Below the pieces are notes generated by a model. It was not told the origin of the DNA, made no database searches, and saw nothing but the letters and a program-made list of their open reading frames with translations. From NCBI GenBank assembly GCA_021442545.1, contig JABUSX010000450.1, positions 1-9,529 of the forward strand: a stretch of DNA of 9,529 nt, given 5' to 3'. Source of the stretch: Eubacterium sp. (GTDB taxonomy: Bacteria > Bacillota > Clostridia > Lachnospirales > Lachnospiraceae). Position numbers and translations under genes: made by a program. Positions 1 to 6,798 of this stretch are shown here, one piece after another; the stretch's first letter is position 1, and every line of letters starts with the position of its first letter.

Positions 1-986
1 TTTGCATAGTAAGCCTTCAGTACGAGAAGATTCCTCCCGTTATCTGCTGTTGTACGGATCTCGACAAGCGCATGGTTTCCGCCGAAAAAGACCGTATACT
101 GATCCTTTTCATCCAGCATCTCCGTTTCCAGAATCGAAGCTTTTTTCTTATTCAGATCCGGATACATGACATAGTAGTCTGTATCGCTCTGCGGTTCAAA
201 AGCCGTGATCGTATCCTTTGAAAAATGATTGCCGGTCCGGGAGGCCAATGTGCCCTCAAATGAATTGCTCAGGTAATGCGGAACATATACCACGGGCGAA
301 TCGATCCCCAGCTTTTCTGCGTTCGCAAGAAAAACGATCTGTGCACCCTGGCTCGTCCAGTGGTGGTCCGTCCGGTAATAAATATATTCCGATGAATTTT
401 CAGAAAGCGGCGCGGCCGCATCCAGTCTGCGTATGTCTGCCGACACCCTTTCCGTAAATTCGGCGATATCCGCAAGCTGGTCGCGCACCGGCGCATTGGC
501 CGGCAGTTTTTCCTCAAGAATCGTTGCCGCATCCGGAACGATCAGCATAGACATCTTCAGCCCCGGATTTTTTTCATGAAACTCATTCATTGCCGCAGGC
601 AGCTGTTTCAGGGCATCCTCCGTCGGAACCGTCGGCTTGGCGAGAAGATAGCCATCCTTTCCGGCATAAATATCCTCCGTTTCTTTTTTGCCGGAAAGCA
701 CGTTCCCGAAATAATTCAGTACGATCCAGCCGTCCCTCGCGGGGAACTGATCCGAAAACCAGCTGTTGAATTCCGTAAACCAGCTTCCGTCCAGAAGCCC
801 TTCCGCCGTCAGTTTCGGTCTGACCGCAAGAGAACGGTTTTCCGATTCCGAAAAGGTCTTGTCCGGCGTCAGGATCACACAGATCAGCACAAAACAGCAG
901 AAGAAAAAGAACAGCAGCGCAACGATGGACATGTGCGATCTTTTTCTGCGTCCGGCTATATTCGGTCTGCGTTTATTTTCTTCCAT
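1..986 (-). CDS. DHHW family protein (AlgX-like), 3' end cut by window edge
   Basis: Probable extracytoplasmic protein of the DHHW/AlgX-like SGNH group, which works with MBOAT acyltransferases in O-acylation of secreted polysaccharide. I translated 328 residues from the ATG at 984-986; the frame is still open at base 1, so the C-terminus is missing. A basic cytoplasmic start is followed by one membrane segment (about residues 20-39, rich in F, L and C). An SENRSLA motif at 48-54 and the signature TDHHW at 206-210 follow; this motif supplies the Asp/His pair in AlgX-like enzymes. FGGNHALVEI at 301-310 is another family hallmark. The serine block expected near 324-328 (usually KDSYA) reads KAYYA, see findings. 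A purine-rich AGGAAGG lies upstream, about 11 nt from the ATG. The MBOAT gene ends 56 bp upstream, so the two are probably co-transcribed. Family assignment is confident; substrate is unknown. Confidence 0.9.
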   Translation of the reverse strand, partial: MEENKRRPNIAGRRKRSHMSIVALLFFFFCCFVLICVILTPDKTFSESENRSLAVRPKLTAEGLLDGSWFTEFNSWFSDQFPARDGWIVLNYFGNVLSGKKETEDIYAGKDGYLLAKPTVPTEDALKQLPAAMNEFHEKNPGLKMSMLIVPDAATILEEKLPANAPVRDQLADIAEFTERVSADIRRLDAAAPLSENSSEYIYYRTDHHWTSQGAQIVFLANAEKLGIDSPVVYVPHYLSNSFEGTLASRTGNHFSKDTITAFEPQSDTDYYVMYPDLNKKKASILETEMLDEKDQYTVFFGGNHALVEIRTTADNGRNLLVLKAYYA

Positions 987-1042
987 ACTGATGCTATCCT
1001 TCCTGCAGTTCGTCTTCTCTGCGCCTTATAACACGGTTCCGT

Positions 1043-2395
1043 TCAGAACTGCGCATACATGAATGTTGTATTGGTCGAACCAACGATGGAGGCAATGCTG
1101 AAGGCGAACAAAATCGCAAAAATACAGACTGAGAATCCTATGGAGAGCGCTGCGTTCTTGTACACGGCCCGTTCATACAGCTTTCGGACAAGCGGTCCGC
1201 AGAAGATGAAGGCCACGATCACCACAAGGATATTTTCACTGAAACAGAAGGCCGAAGCACTGCTCCAGAAGCTTTCCACCCCCGCCCCGAACAGCATGCC
1301 GATATGTGAAAAGGCACCTTTCAGATCCGGAGTAAAGAAAAAGATCCATCCGAAAAAGGCTACCAGATCGGTATAAATAATCCGGATCGGAGCAGGCAGG
1401 CGGTCCAGTTTTTTTCCGTAGATAAACTTTTCCAGTATCACAAAGATTCCGTGCCAGATGCCCCAGAAAACAAAATTCAGGGTGGAGCCGTGCCAGATTC
1501 CTGTCAGGATCCAGACAATGGCCAGATTCCGGAATGTCACGCCGTTTCCGCCCCGGTTTCCTCCGAGCGGAATATAAACATACTCTTTAAACCAGGATCC
1601 GAGAGAAATATGCCAGCGCCGCCAGAATTCGCTGACGCTTCCGGAAAGATAGGGATAATCGAAGTTCTTCTCAAAGCTGAATCCGAGCATCCGGGCCAGA
1701 CCGATCGCCATATCCGAATATCCGCTGAAATCAAAGTAAAGCTGGAGTGAATACAGGATCATGCTGAGCCAGGCCAGAGAGCCGGTCATGGTATCCTGTG
1801 CCTGTACCTGGGCAAAGGCCACACCGAGCCTGTCTGCAAGCAGCACTTTTTTGAAGAGACCGAAGAGAAACATCGACAGGCCGTTCATAAAACCGGCCGA
1901 TGTCATCACGGGATTTTTGATCTGTTCGATCATATCCTTGTATTTGACAATAGGACCGGAGATGACCTTCGGGAAGAAGGTAATATACAAAACGGTATCC
2001 AGAGGATTTTTCGAAGCCGGCGCATTTCCGTAATAGACGTCAAACAGATAGGAAAGGGCGGAAAACGTATAAAAGGAAATGCCGAGCGGCAGCGAAAGAG
2101 AGGTGTATTTGAAAATACACAGCACAAAAATGTTGATCACGACCGCTATGATGAGGTTGATCCGGCTCGCAGAACGGTTTCCGTTCTCGGCAAGCTGCCC
2201 GATCTCCAGTCCCGCCGCATAGTTGAACAGGACAGACAGCAGAAGAAGCAGCAGATGCTGCGGATTTCCCCAGGCGTAAAAGAGCAGACTCAGAATTATC
2301 AGAACAATATTCCTGAACTTACCCGGCACAAGCCTGCAGATCAGCACCGATATCGGGAAAAAGAATACTAAAAATACAAGACTGTTCAGCGTCAC
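1043..2395 (-). CDS. MBOAT family O-acyltransferase (AlgI-like)
   Basis: Polytopic membrane O-acyltransferase, expected to pass acyl groups (probably acetyl) from a cytoplasmic donor to extracytoplasmic partners that modify a glycan. The protein has 450 residues with many hydrophobic segments. Family landmarks are LPLGISFYTF (102-111), SGYSDMAIG (224-232), WRRWHISLGSW (258-268), YIPLGGNR (274-281) and TGIWHG (298-303). His302 in the last motif matches the invariant catalytic histidine of MBOAT proteins, and His262 is a second conserved one. The C-terminus MYAQF resembles the usual IYFQF ending. Translation starts at a GTG (2393-2395): an AAGGGGAG site lies 8 nt before it, and the residues that follow match the usual MBOAT N-terminus. 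No ATG, GTG or TTG with better placement lies between it and the upstream in-frame stop. The family's usual stretch between FKY and LPLGISF is almost absent here (see findings). Neighbours are DUF4358 upstream and DHHW downstream. Confidence 0.95.
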   Translation of the reverse strand: MTLNSLVFLVFFFPISVLICRLVPGKFRNIVLIILSLLFYAWGNPQHLLLLLLSVLFNYAAGLEIGQLAENGNRSASRINLIIAVVINIFVLCIFKYTSLSLPLGISFYTFSALSYLFDVYYGNAPASKNPLDTVLYITFFPKVISGPIVKYKDMIEQIKNPVMTSAGFMNGLSMFLFGLFKKVLLADRLGVAFAQVQAQDTMTGSLAWLSMILYSLQLYFDFSGYSDMAIGLARMLGFSFEKNFDYPYLSGSVSEFWRRWHISLGSWFKEYVYIPLGGNRGGNGVTFRNLAIVWILTGIWHGSTLNFVFWGIWHGIFVILEKFIYGKKLDRLPAPIRIIYTDLVAFFGWIFFFTPDLKGAFSHIGMLFGAGVESFWSSASAFCFSENILVVIVAFIFCGPLVRKLYERAVYKNAALSIGFSVCIFAILFAFSIASIVGSTNTTFMYAQF

Positions 2396-2514
2396 GCCGT
2401 CTGCTCCCCTTCTGTCCGTAAATTCCTGTTGTAAAGCTTTCCTGAAAAATCTGTCCGTATATGCCGGCAGGAACGATTGCTTCGGCTCTCCCCTGCCTGC
2501 CGTTCAGCCGTCAT
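2392..2514 (-). CDS. Possible small upstream ORF (40 aa) overlapping the MBOAT start
   Basis: An ATG at 2512-2514 opens a 40-codon frame (begins MTAERQAGES, ends EGEQTA). Its TGA (2392-2394) overlaps the GTG start of the MBOAT gene in a GTGA arrangement, the geometry of translational coupling. The peptide is basic and arginine-rich, has no membrane segment, and matches no family I recognise. The upstream sequence GGTAAAG is a poor Shine-Dalgarno site, which argues against real expression. It lies in the only sizeable gap of the downstream operon (2396-2556). I list it as a candidate; chance is the more likely explanation. Confidence 0.2.
   Translation of the reverse strand: MTAERQAGESRSNRSCRHIRTDFSGKLYNRNLRTEGEQTA
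2404..2411 (-). promoter_or_regulatory. Ribosome binding site fixing the GTG start of the MBOAT gene
   Basis: AAGGGGAG lies 8 nt upstream of the GTG at 2393-2395. This is the spacing of a good Shine-Dalgarno site and supports a GTG start where no suitable ATG exists. Confidence 0.7.
2465..2502 (-). repeat. Inverted repeat in the DUF4358-MBOAT gap
   Basis: CGGCAGG (2465-2471) and CCTGCCG (2496-2502) form a perfect 7-bp GC-rich stem with a 24-nt loop. No T-run follows on the minus strand, so it does not look like an intrinsic terminator. It could be a processing or attenuation hairpin between the two genes. The same 161-bp gap also holds two copies of the 10-mer TCTGTCCGTA (plus strand, 2411-2420 and 2450-2459) and a 12-bp perfect palindrome ATGACCGGTCAT (2549-2560) that covers the DUF4358 stop codon. 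None has a demonstrated role. Confidence 0.35.
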
Positions 2515-2556
2515 ATCTTTACCGGCCGTGTTCTGTGCTGTTTTCCGGATGACCGG

Positions 2557-3120
2557 TCATAAAGCCTCTCTGAAAGCTCTCTGCACATCATCCGCATCTT
2601 CGCCGGCAGCGTAAAGAACATAATTCCCCTGCACATCCGGCAGTGCTTTTTCCACCATGGCATACTGTTCCATTGCATAACCGTCGAAGGTATCCATCTG
2701 CTGCTGCCTGCGTTTTTCGATGGCGGACACGACCTGCTTCTCAACCTCCGGGTCCGGTTTTCCCTCCGAAAGCTTGACCAGAAGAAGCTCTTCCGCATTC
2801 ATATTGGTGGACGGATAATAGAGCATCATTCCCAGGTAATCGTCCGGATTCAGACCATACAGACGCCGGATCATCTGCGCATCACCCTTCTGCATGCCCG
2901 AAGAATCCGCCATTTCTTCGACTGCAGCAGCAACGTCTTCATATGCCGCCGTGGAAACCTTCGAACCGGAAAACCGTGTGGCCAGAAAAACCAGCAGCAG
3001 AACGAGACACACCCACTTCAGGATCGTGACCGGAACGGCCGCGGGACCCGCCGGCTTTCGCGCAGTTCGGTTTCTGTTTCCTGCATTACTGCCCTGCGTC
3101 GTCTCGTGAAAGCTCCTCAT
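2557..3120 (-). CDS. DUF4358 domain protein, membrane-anchored
   Basis: Protein of 187 residues and unknown function. A basic cytoplasmic head (1-30) is followed by one membrane segment at about 32-48. From residue 58 on it resembles the DUF4358 family: alternating helices and strands with RRLYGLNPDDY (85-95), ELLLVKL (111-117), IEKRRQQQMDTFDGY (134-148) and GNYVLYAAGEDAD (165-177). The family name is from memory of these patterns. The start ATG (3118-3120) overlaps the end of the SGNH gene by 35 bp and is supported by AAGGAG 7 nt upstream, so the overlap is probably real. The domain should face the outside of the membrane, as with the SGNH and DHHW proteins. Its position between an SGNH protein and an MBOAT acyltransferase suggests an accessory role in glycan acylation; this is inference. 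Confidence 0.85.
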   Translation of the reverse strand: MRSFHETTQGSNAGNRNRTARKPAGPAAVPVTILKWVCLVLLLVFLATRFSGSKVSTAAYEDVAAAVEEMADSSGMQKGDAQMIRRLYGLNPDDYLGMMLYYPSTNMNAEELLLVKLSEGKPDPEVEKQVVSAIEKRRQQQMDTFDGYAMEQYAMVEKALPDVQGNYVLYAAGEDADDVQRAFREAL

Positions 3121-3925
3121 TCAGCTTCTCCTTTGCAAGATGATCATATACGGTCAGCATCATGTTTTCCGCCCAGTACGGATACATGGGCGGCGTAAAA
3201 TGGATGCCGTCAATATCAACCAGATCCTTATGCTGTTCGAACACGGTATCATTGTTTACAAAAGGAATATCCAGCTCGGCACACATTTCACCGACGGCCT
3301 TGCTGTAATCCGGAATCTCATACAGCTTTGTCGAAAGATCAAAGGCCGGATCCAGAGCCGGAAAGATCGAATTGACATAGATCGTCATATCCGGGAAGTT
3401 TTCCTGCATGTCTGCCAGTATCTCTCTGAATTCCGCAACATAGTCCTCCGGAGTTTCCCAGTATTCACTCATGACATCATTCAGACCAAAACAGAGAAAG
3501 ACACCGCTGGGATTTAAAATGCGGATATTTTCATAAAATTCCGGTATGTTGCTGATCTTATAGCCGCCTTCGGCAAAAACCCTGGTTTCCGGGAGAAAGT
3601 CGAAATACCAGAAACCGACGGCCCGCGAATCGCCGAGGATCGCGAAGTCCTGGAACAGGCTCCAGACATCTACTTCCCCTTTCTGCAGTGCCTCTTTTTC
3701 GGCCGTCAGAGAAGCCGTCTTCTTTATGGCCGCCTGTTCTTTGATCGTTTTTTCCACCAGTTCCGTATTTTCAGAGTCCTGCGCCTCAGCCCAGTTCCTC
3801 CCTTCTTCCAGAACGGTCTTATCAATCTTATCCGCATGGGACATCACACCCATGCACACAAAAAAAACCACGCCCAGAACCGCCGCGGGAAGGATGGTTT
3901 TAATTATACTTTTCAAAAGCTGCAT
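3086..3925 (-). CDS. Membrane-anchored SGNH/GDSL-type hydrolase or acyltransferase
   Basis: Likely acts outside the membrane to add or remove acyl groups on a glycan. The protein has 279 residues from the ATG at 3923-3925. One N-terminal membrane segment (about 7-29) is followed by a charged, probably helical linker (32-85) and then an SGNH domain. Block I is FAILGDSRAVG with catalytic Ser100; block II is the glycine pair 120-121; block III is GLND (147-150, Asn149); block V is DGIH with Asp239 and His242 as the remaining triad residues. All SGNH residues are present, in contrast to the DHHW protein further down the operon. An in-frame TTG nine codons upstream (3952) gives a longer reading, but the ATG with TGAGG 5 nt before it is better. 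It is the first gene after the tRNA terminator, overlaps the DUF4358 gene by 35 bp, and is probably the first gene of the acylation operon. Esterase activity cannot be excluded. Confidence 0.88.
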   Translation of the reverse strand: MQLLKSIIKTILPAAVLGVVFFVCMGVMSHADKIDKTVLEEGRNWAEAQDSENTELVEKTIKEQAAIKKTASLTAEKEALQKGEVDVWSLFQDFAILGDSRAVGFWYFDFLPETRVFAEGGYKISNIPEFYENIRILNPSGVFLCFGLNDVMSEYWETPEDYVAEFREILADMQENFPDMTIYVNSIFPALDPAFDLSTKLYEIPDYSKAVGEMCAELDIPFVNNDTVFEQHKDLVDIDGIHFTPPMYPYWAENMMLTVYDHLAKEKLNEELSRDDAGQ

Positions 3926-3930
3926 GAAAA

Positions 3931-3935
3931 CCTCA
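3931..3935 (-). promoter_or_regulatory. Ribosome binding site deciding the SGNH gene start
   Basis: TGAGG lies 5 nt before the ATG at 3923-3925. The alternative TTG start at 3950-3952 would place nine extra residues (MCFISCEVF) before the membrane anchor and has no comparable site upstream. Confidence 0.6.
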
Positions 3936-3980
3936 CAGGATATAAAACACAAAGCTTTTGCATGTATTTATCTGTATATC

Positions 3981-4023
3981 AGGAAAACAGCCGGGATCCT
4001 CTTTACTTACTGGAATCCGGCTG
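3981..4023 (-). terminator. Probable intrinsic terminator after tRNA-Ser
   Basis: On the minus strand CAGCCGG (4023-4017) pairs with CCGGCTG (3994-3988). After a 2x2 mismatch a further TCC/GGA pairing extends the stem, closing a loop of 12 nt (AGTAAGTAAAGA). TTTT follows at 3987-3984, then CCT. The short T-run makes it a moderate terminator. Its place, 11 nt beyond the tRNA 3' end, fits termination of the tRNA transcript and separates the two gene blocks. Confidence 0.65.
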
Positions 4024-4033
4024 TCTTCTCTCG

Positions 4034-4119
4034 CGCAGCGGGAGGGATTCGAACCCCCGTGGGATTGCTCCCAAACGGTTTTCAAGACCGCCTCGTTATG
4101 ACCGCTTCGATACCGCTGC
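4034..4119 (-). tRNA. tRNA-Ser (anticodon UGA)
   Basis: An 86-nt class II tRNA read on the minus strand. The acceptor stem GCAGCGG pairs perfectly with CCGCTGC, and the discriminator base is G73, as usual for serine. A short D stem TCG/CGA, the anticodon arm GCGGT-CTTGAAA-ACCGT with anticodon TGA, and a long variable arm with stem TGGGA/TCCCA follow. The T arm is GGGGG-TTCGAAT-CCCTC with one G-U pair. CCA is not encoded (the next bases are CGA), so the 3' end needs RNase Z trimming and CCA addition; an RNase Z gene lies in the same window. It decodes UCA and by wobble other UCN codons. A36-A37-A38 is present, the usual context for isopentenylation of A37 rather than t6A. Confidence 0.97.
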
Positions 4120-4170
4120 AAATGACCCTTTTCCGTCTCTCTTACGACGCCTCGATCAAGAGCCTTAAAC

Positions 4171-4199
4171 AAGATAGCACATCTTCAGTTTTTTTTCAA
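4171..4199 (-). promoter_or_regulatory. Predicted sigma-A-type promoter for tRNA-Ser
   Basis: On the minus strand, -35 TTGAAA (4194-4199, 5 of 6 consensus bases) and -10 TATCTT (4171-4176, 4 of 6) are separated by exactly 17 bp. The start site would be near 4164, about 45 nt before the mature tRNA 5' end. The -35 box and part of the spacer overlap the last codons of the glycosyltransferase gene. An A-rich run directly follows the -35 box. This would let the tRNA be transcribed independently of the long upstream operon. Confidence 0.6.
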
Positions 4200-5024
4200 G
4201 AAGCGTGTATCTTTATGTTTTACGGCAAGCTTCAGTCCTCTCCGGAAGAGCTGTATCCCGGCCATCGGATTTCCGGGGTGCCACTTTTCGTAATAAACCT
4301 TTCCGTCCCGCACATACTGCCGGTACCGTTTCAGATCCGTATCGGCCGCCCTGTCCTCGGTACCGGAAAAGCCCTGTTCCAGCACAATATCCTTCAGAAG
4401 CACGAAGGTTTCGTTTCCGCGAAGACGCAGCTGTTCTTCCAGATCAAAATCCGCAAAGTCCAGAAACAGGGATTCGTCATAGCGAAAGCCCTTCTCCAGA
4501 AAAACAGATGCCGGAAAGACCAGACCGGCGTTGATATAGTACAATCCCGGCAAAGCCCGGTCAGGTATCTCCGGAAGCGGTTCGAAATGCAGTCCGTTTT
4601 TCCGGCAGGGAGAAAGCAGGAAACCTCCGCATTTTACGCAGGGCGCACAGATCTGATCTGTATTCTCCGCACATACCGCCTTTACGGCTTCCGGATACGA
4701 TGCCGGAAATACGGTATCGTGATCCGTCAGAATGATACGGGTATCCGCCGCTTTTCTTCCGGTCTCTGCCAGATGTTCAGCTATAAAATCGATTGCATGA
4801 TTGTAAGCTGCCGGAAGACCCGCATTGCCCTTCATATCCAGAAAATACATGCCGTACTGCCCGGCCGTCCGGCGGTTCTCCTCCCGCATCAGGGCTTCCG
4901 ATGAATTATCAACAGCAATGACCGAAATATTCTCTTTTTCACAGGCATCCGCCAGAAGAGTCCGAAAGGTCTCACACTCTTCCATTCTCCGGTTATGCAG
5001 TACGGTTATGATAAAGTAATCCAT
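4185..5024 (-). CDS. Glycosyltransferase family 2 (rhamnosyltransferase-like)
   Basis: Cytoplasmic GT-A fold glycosyltransferase of 279 residues that would transfer a sugar from a nucleotide donor to a growing glycan. The N-terminus (MDYFIITVLHNR) is the first strand of the fold. VDNSS (38-42) and GNAGLPAAYNHAI (66-78) match the NxGxxxAxN signature of rhamnosyltransferase-like GT2 enzymes. TDHDT (100-104) is the DxD-type metal/nucleotide motif. LYYINAGLVF (161-170) and FLDFADFDLEEQLRLRG (187-203) are the usual acceptor-side region with its acidic residues. A cysteine group C126-x2-C-x2-C-x7-C140 is unusual. No membrane segment is seen. The ATG follows the ispD stop after 2 nt, with no clear Shine-Dalgarno site, so translation probably depends on coupling to ispD. 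Donor and acceptor cannot be told from sequence; a role in the same envelope glycan as the downstream acylation genes is possible but unproven. Confidence 0.88.
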   Translation of the reverse strand: MDYFIITVLHNRRMEECETFRTLLADACEKENISVIAVDNSSEALMREENRRTAGQYGMYFLDMKGNAGLPAAYNHAIDFIAEHLAETGRKAADTRIILTDHDTVFPASYPEAVKAVCAENTDQICAPCVKCGGFLLSPCRKNGLHFEPLPEIPDRALPGLYYINAGLVFPASVFLEKGFRYDESLFLDFADFDLEEQLRLRGNETFVLLKDIVLEQGFSGTEDRAADTDLKRYRQYVRDGKVYYEKWHPGNPMAGIQLFRRGLKLAVKHKDTRFLKKN

Positions 5025-5026
5025 TT

Positions 5027-5728
5027 TTATTTAAGCAGAAAGGCTTCTGCCGTCTGCAGATCCTCCGGTGTTGTGATCTTGATGTTCCTGTAGCTGCCGC
5101 GGATCATATGAACGGCACCGCCCGCACGTTCGAGCACCATGCCGTCATCCGTGATCACGGAAAGATCCGCAACCGCCTCTCCGTCATTAAACAGCATGTC
5201 ATAGGCTTCCCGGATCACCGGATACGAAAAGACCTGAGGCGTCTGTACCAGCCATACACAATCCCGCATCGGTGTCTCTTCGACCTGCCCTACAAAGTTG
5301 GCAATCCGTACCGTATCATTTGTCGGCACTCCGCAGATCGCATTTCCGAATACACCGGCCGTTTCAAGTCCGTGCCGGATCATCTCCTCATCCGCAAAGG
5401 GACGCACCCCGTCGTGGATCAGCACGTAATCCGTATCCCTGCAGGCCTTCAGTCCGTTATAAACGGATTCACAGCGCGCGGATCCTCCCGTGACGATATC
5501 TGTTACTTTTGAAAAGCCGTATTTTTCAACGATTTCACGCAGAACATAGTCTTTTCGTTCCTCGGTGACCACCAGAACGATATCATCGATCCGTTTGGAA
5601 TCCTGAAACACCTTGACCGTATGTGCCAGGATCGGCCTGTCCCCAAGGCATATATATTGTTTGGGTTTTTCCGTTTCCATCCGCAGACCGTTTCCGGCAG
5701 AAACGATCAGCGCTGTATTTTTTGACAT
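5027..5728 (-). CDS. ispD: 2-C-methyl-D-erythritol 4-phosphate cytidylyltransferase
   Basis: Cytoplasmic enzyme of the MEP isoprenoid pathway, joining CTP and MEP to give CDP-ME and pyrophosphate. The length of 233 residues is typical. The CTP-binding loop SAGNGLRM (10-17) is followed by EKPKQY, whose lysine matches the E. coli IspD active-site Lys27. [14 protein letters not shown] and [12 protein letters not shown] follow, the arginine of MRD matching the MEP-contacting Arg157. Near the C-terminus are TDDGMVLE and the [10 protein letters not shown] motif. The position often basic in VPVK/RDT is Asn here. The related CDP-ribitol enzyme TarI is an alternative, but the [12 protein letters not shown] and TDDGMVLE regions favour IspD, and no tar genes are nearby. 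The ATG (5726-5728) overlaps the tsaD end by 22 bp and has GGGGAG 8 nt upstream. Confidence 0.93.
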   Translation of the reverse strand: MSKNTALIVSAGNGLRMETEKPKQYICLGDRPILAHTVKVFQDSKRIDDIVLVVTEERKDYVLREIVEKYGFSKVTDIVTGGSARCESVYNGLKACRDTDYVLIHDGVRPFADEEMIRHGLETAGVFGNAICGVPTNDTVRIANFVGQVEETPMRDCVWLVQTPQVFSYPVIREAYDMLFNDGEAVADLSVITDDGMVLERAGGAVHMIRGSYRNIKITTPEDLQTAEAFLLK

Positions 5729-6795
5729 AAAATTTTCTCCCCGAGCGGCAGATTCGGAACGGCATTAAGATCCCATCCGCTGAACCGTTTCTGTCTGTAT
5801 GCTTCAAAAGCCGCAACCCCGATCATGGCTGCATTATCCGTGCAGAAGATCGGAGACGGATAATAAAACGTGAGTCCGTTTTCTTCACAGGCCTTCTGCA
5901 TGGCTCTGCGAAGGGTTCCGTTGGATGCCACACCGCCTGCGATCGCAAATTTATGAATATCATACCGGCGGGCGGCACGCATGGCCGTTTCCACCAGATC
6001 TTCGATCACGGCTGCCTGAAAAGAAGCCGCCACATCTTCCTGCTTCCAGTCCGTCCCTGCCATTCTGCATGTATTCAGATAATTCAGAACTGCCGATTTC
6101 AATCCGCTGAAGCTGAAATCATAGGGTCCGGTCTTCTGAGAGCCGCGCGCATAATTATGGGAATCCCTGCCGGCCTCACGGATATGTGTTCTCGGAAAAC
6201 GAATGGCCTCCGGATCACCCTTCTGTGCCGCCTTTTCGATCTTCGGCCCTCCGGGATACCCGAGTCCGATCGCACGCGCCACCTTGTCAAAGGCTTCTCC
6301 GGCCGCATCATCTCTTGTTCTGCCGAGGATCTCAAGCTCTCCGTCTTTCTGTACGATGACCAGATGGGTGTGTCCCCCGGAGATCACTTCGCAGAGAAAG
6401 GGCGGTTCCAGCTCCGGATGCTCGATATAATTAGCCGCAATATGCCCCTCGATATGGTGGACGCCGATCAGCGGAAGCTTCCGCGCATAGGCGATCGCCT
6501 TGGCTTCGGCAACACCCACAAGCAGTGCCCCCACAAGCCCAGGACCACAGGTCACGGCAACTGCCGACAGTTCTTCCAGTGAGGTACCGGCCTCTTCGAG
6601 CGCCATGCGGATCACCGGATCGATCTTTTCAATATGTTTCCGCGAAGCGATCTCGGGCACGACGCCGCCGTATAAGGTATGCAGGCGGATCTGCGAGGAG
6701 ATCACATTGGAAAGCACTTCCCGGCCGTTCCGGACGACCGCTGCAGCCGTCTCATCACAGGAACTTTCGATTGCCAGGATCCTGATATCCTCCAT
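5707..6795 (-). CDS. tsaD: tRNA N6-adenosine threonylcarbamoyltransferase TsaD
   Basis: Catalytic subunit that transfers the threonylcarbamoyl group to A37 of tRNAs reading ANN codons (t6A), acting with TsaB and TsaE, which are not in this window. Motifs in order: [13 protein letters not shown] (8-20, ASKHA phosphate loop), [11 protein letters not shown] (44-54), [11 protein letters not shown] (113-123; His114 and His118 bind the metal), SGGHTHLV (139-146), [15 protein letters not shown] (170-184), [10 protein letters not shown] (227-236), IAGGVASN (285-292) and CTDNAAMIG (318-326; Asp320 is a metal ligand). At 362 residues it is slightly longer than the usual 335-345; the extra length lies mostly around 204-222, before YDFSFSG. 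The start ATG has AGGAGG 8 nt upstream, encoded within the end of rnz, whose stop is 3 nt away. Confidence 0.97.
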   Translation of the reverse strand: MEDIRILAIESSCDETAAAVVRNGREVLSNVISSQIRLHTLYGGVVPEIASRKHIEKIDPVIRMALEEAGTSLEELSAVAVTCGPGLVGALLVGVAEAKAIAYARKLPLIGVHHIEGHIAANYIEHPELEPPFLCEVISGGHTHLVIVQKDGELEILGRTRDDAAGEAFDKVARAIGLGYPGGPKIEKAAQKGDPEAIRFPRTHIREAGRDSHNYARGSQKTGPYDFSFSGLKSAVLNYLNTCRMAGTDWKQEDVAASFQAAVIEDLVETAMRAARRYDIHKFAIAGGVASNGTLRRAMQKACEENGLTFYYPSPIFCTDNAAMIGVAAFEAYRQKRFSGWDLNAVPNLPLGEKILCQKIQR

Positions 6796-6798
6796 CCG

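Noticed and set aside
576..1062. Plus-strand open frames opposite the DHHW gene
   Set aside because: They are antisense to a minus-strand gene with clear family motifs, give low-complexity R/K/S-rich products, and have no recognisable domain.
2511..2798. Minus-strand frame overlapping DUF4358
   Set aside because: It is another frame inside the DUF4358 gene, rich in R, S and M, without a domain; DUF4358 has both a family match and a good ribosome binding site.
3926..3980. Promoter for the acylation operon
   Set aside because: TTATAT/TATATC sequences exist about 17 nt before the SGNH ATG, but no convincing -35 box lies at the right distance, so I do not report a promoter. Read-through from the tRNA terminator is also possible.
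4034..4060. Attachment-site duplication of the tRNA 3' end
   Set aside because: I found no second copy of this segment in the window and no integrase gene.
3726..4904. Long plus-strand frame of 392 residues
   Set aside because: It runs antisense through the SGNH gene, the tRNA, its terminator and the glycosyltransferase gene; it is an accidental open frame and matches no family.
5027..5728. TarI (CDP-ribitol synthesis) instead of IspD
   Set aside because: Active-site regions follow IspD more closely, and no teichoic acid genes such as tarJ or tarL are adjacent.
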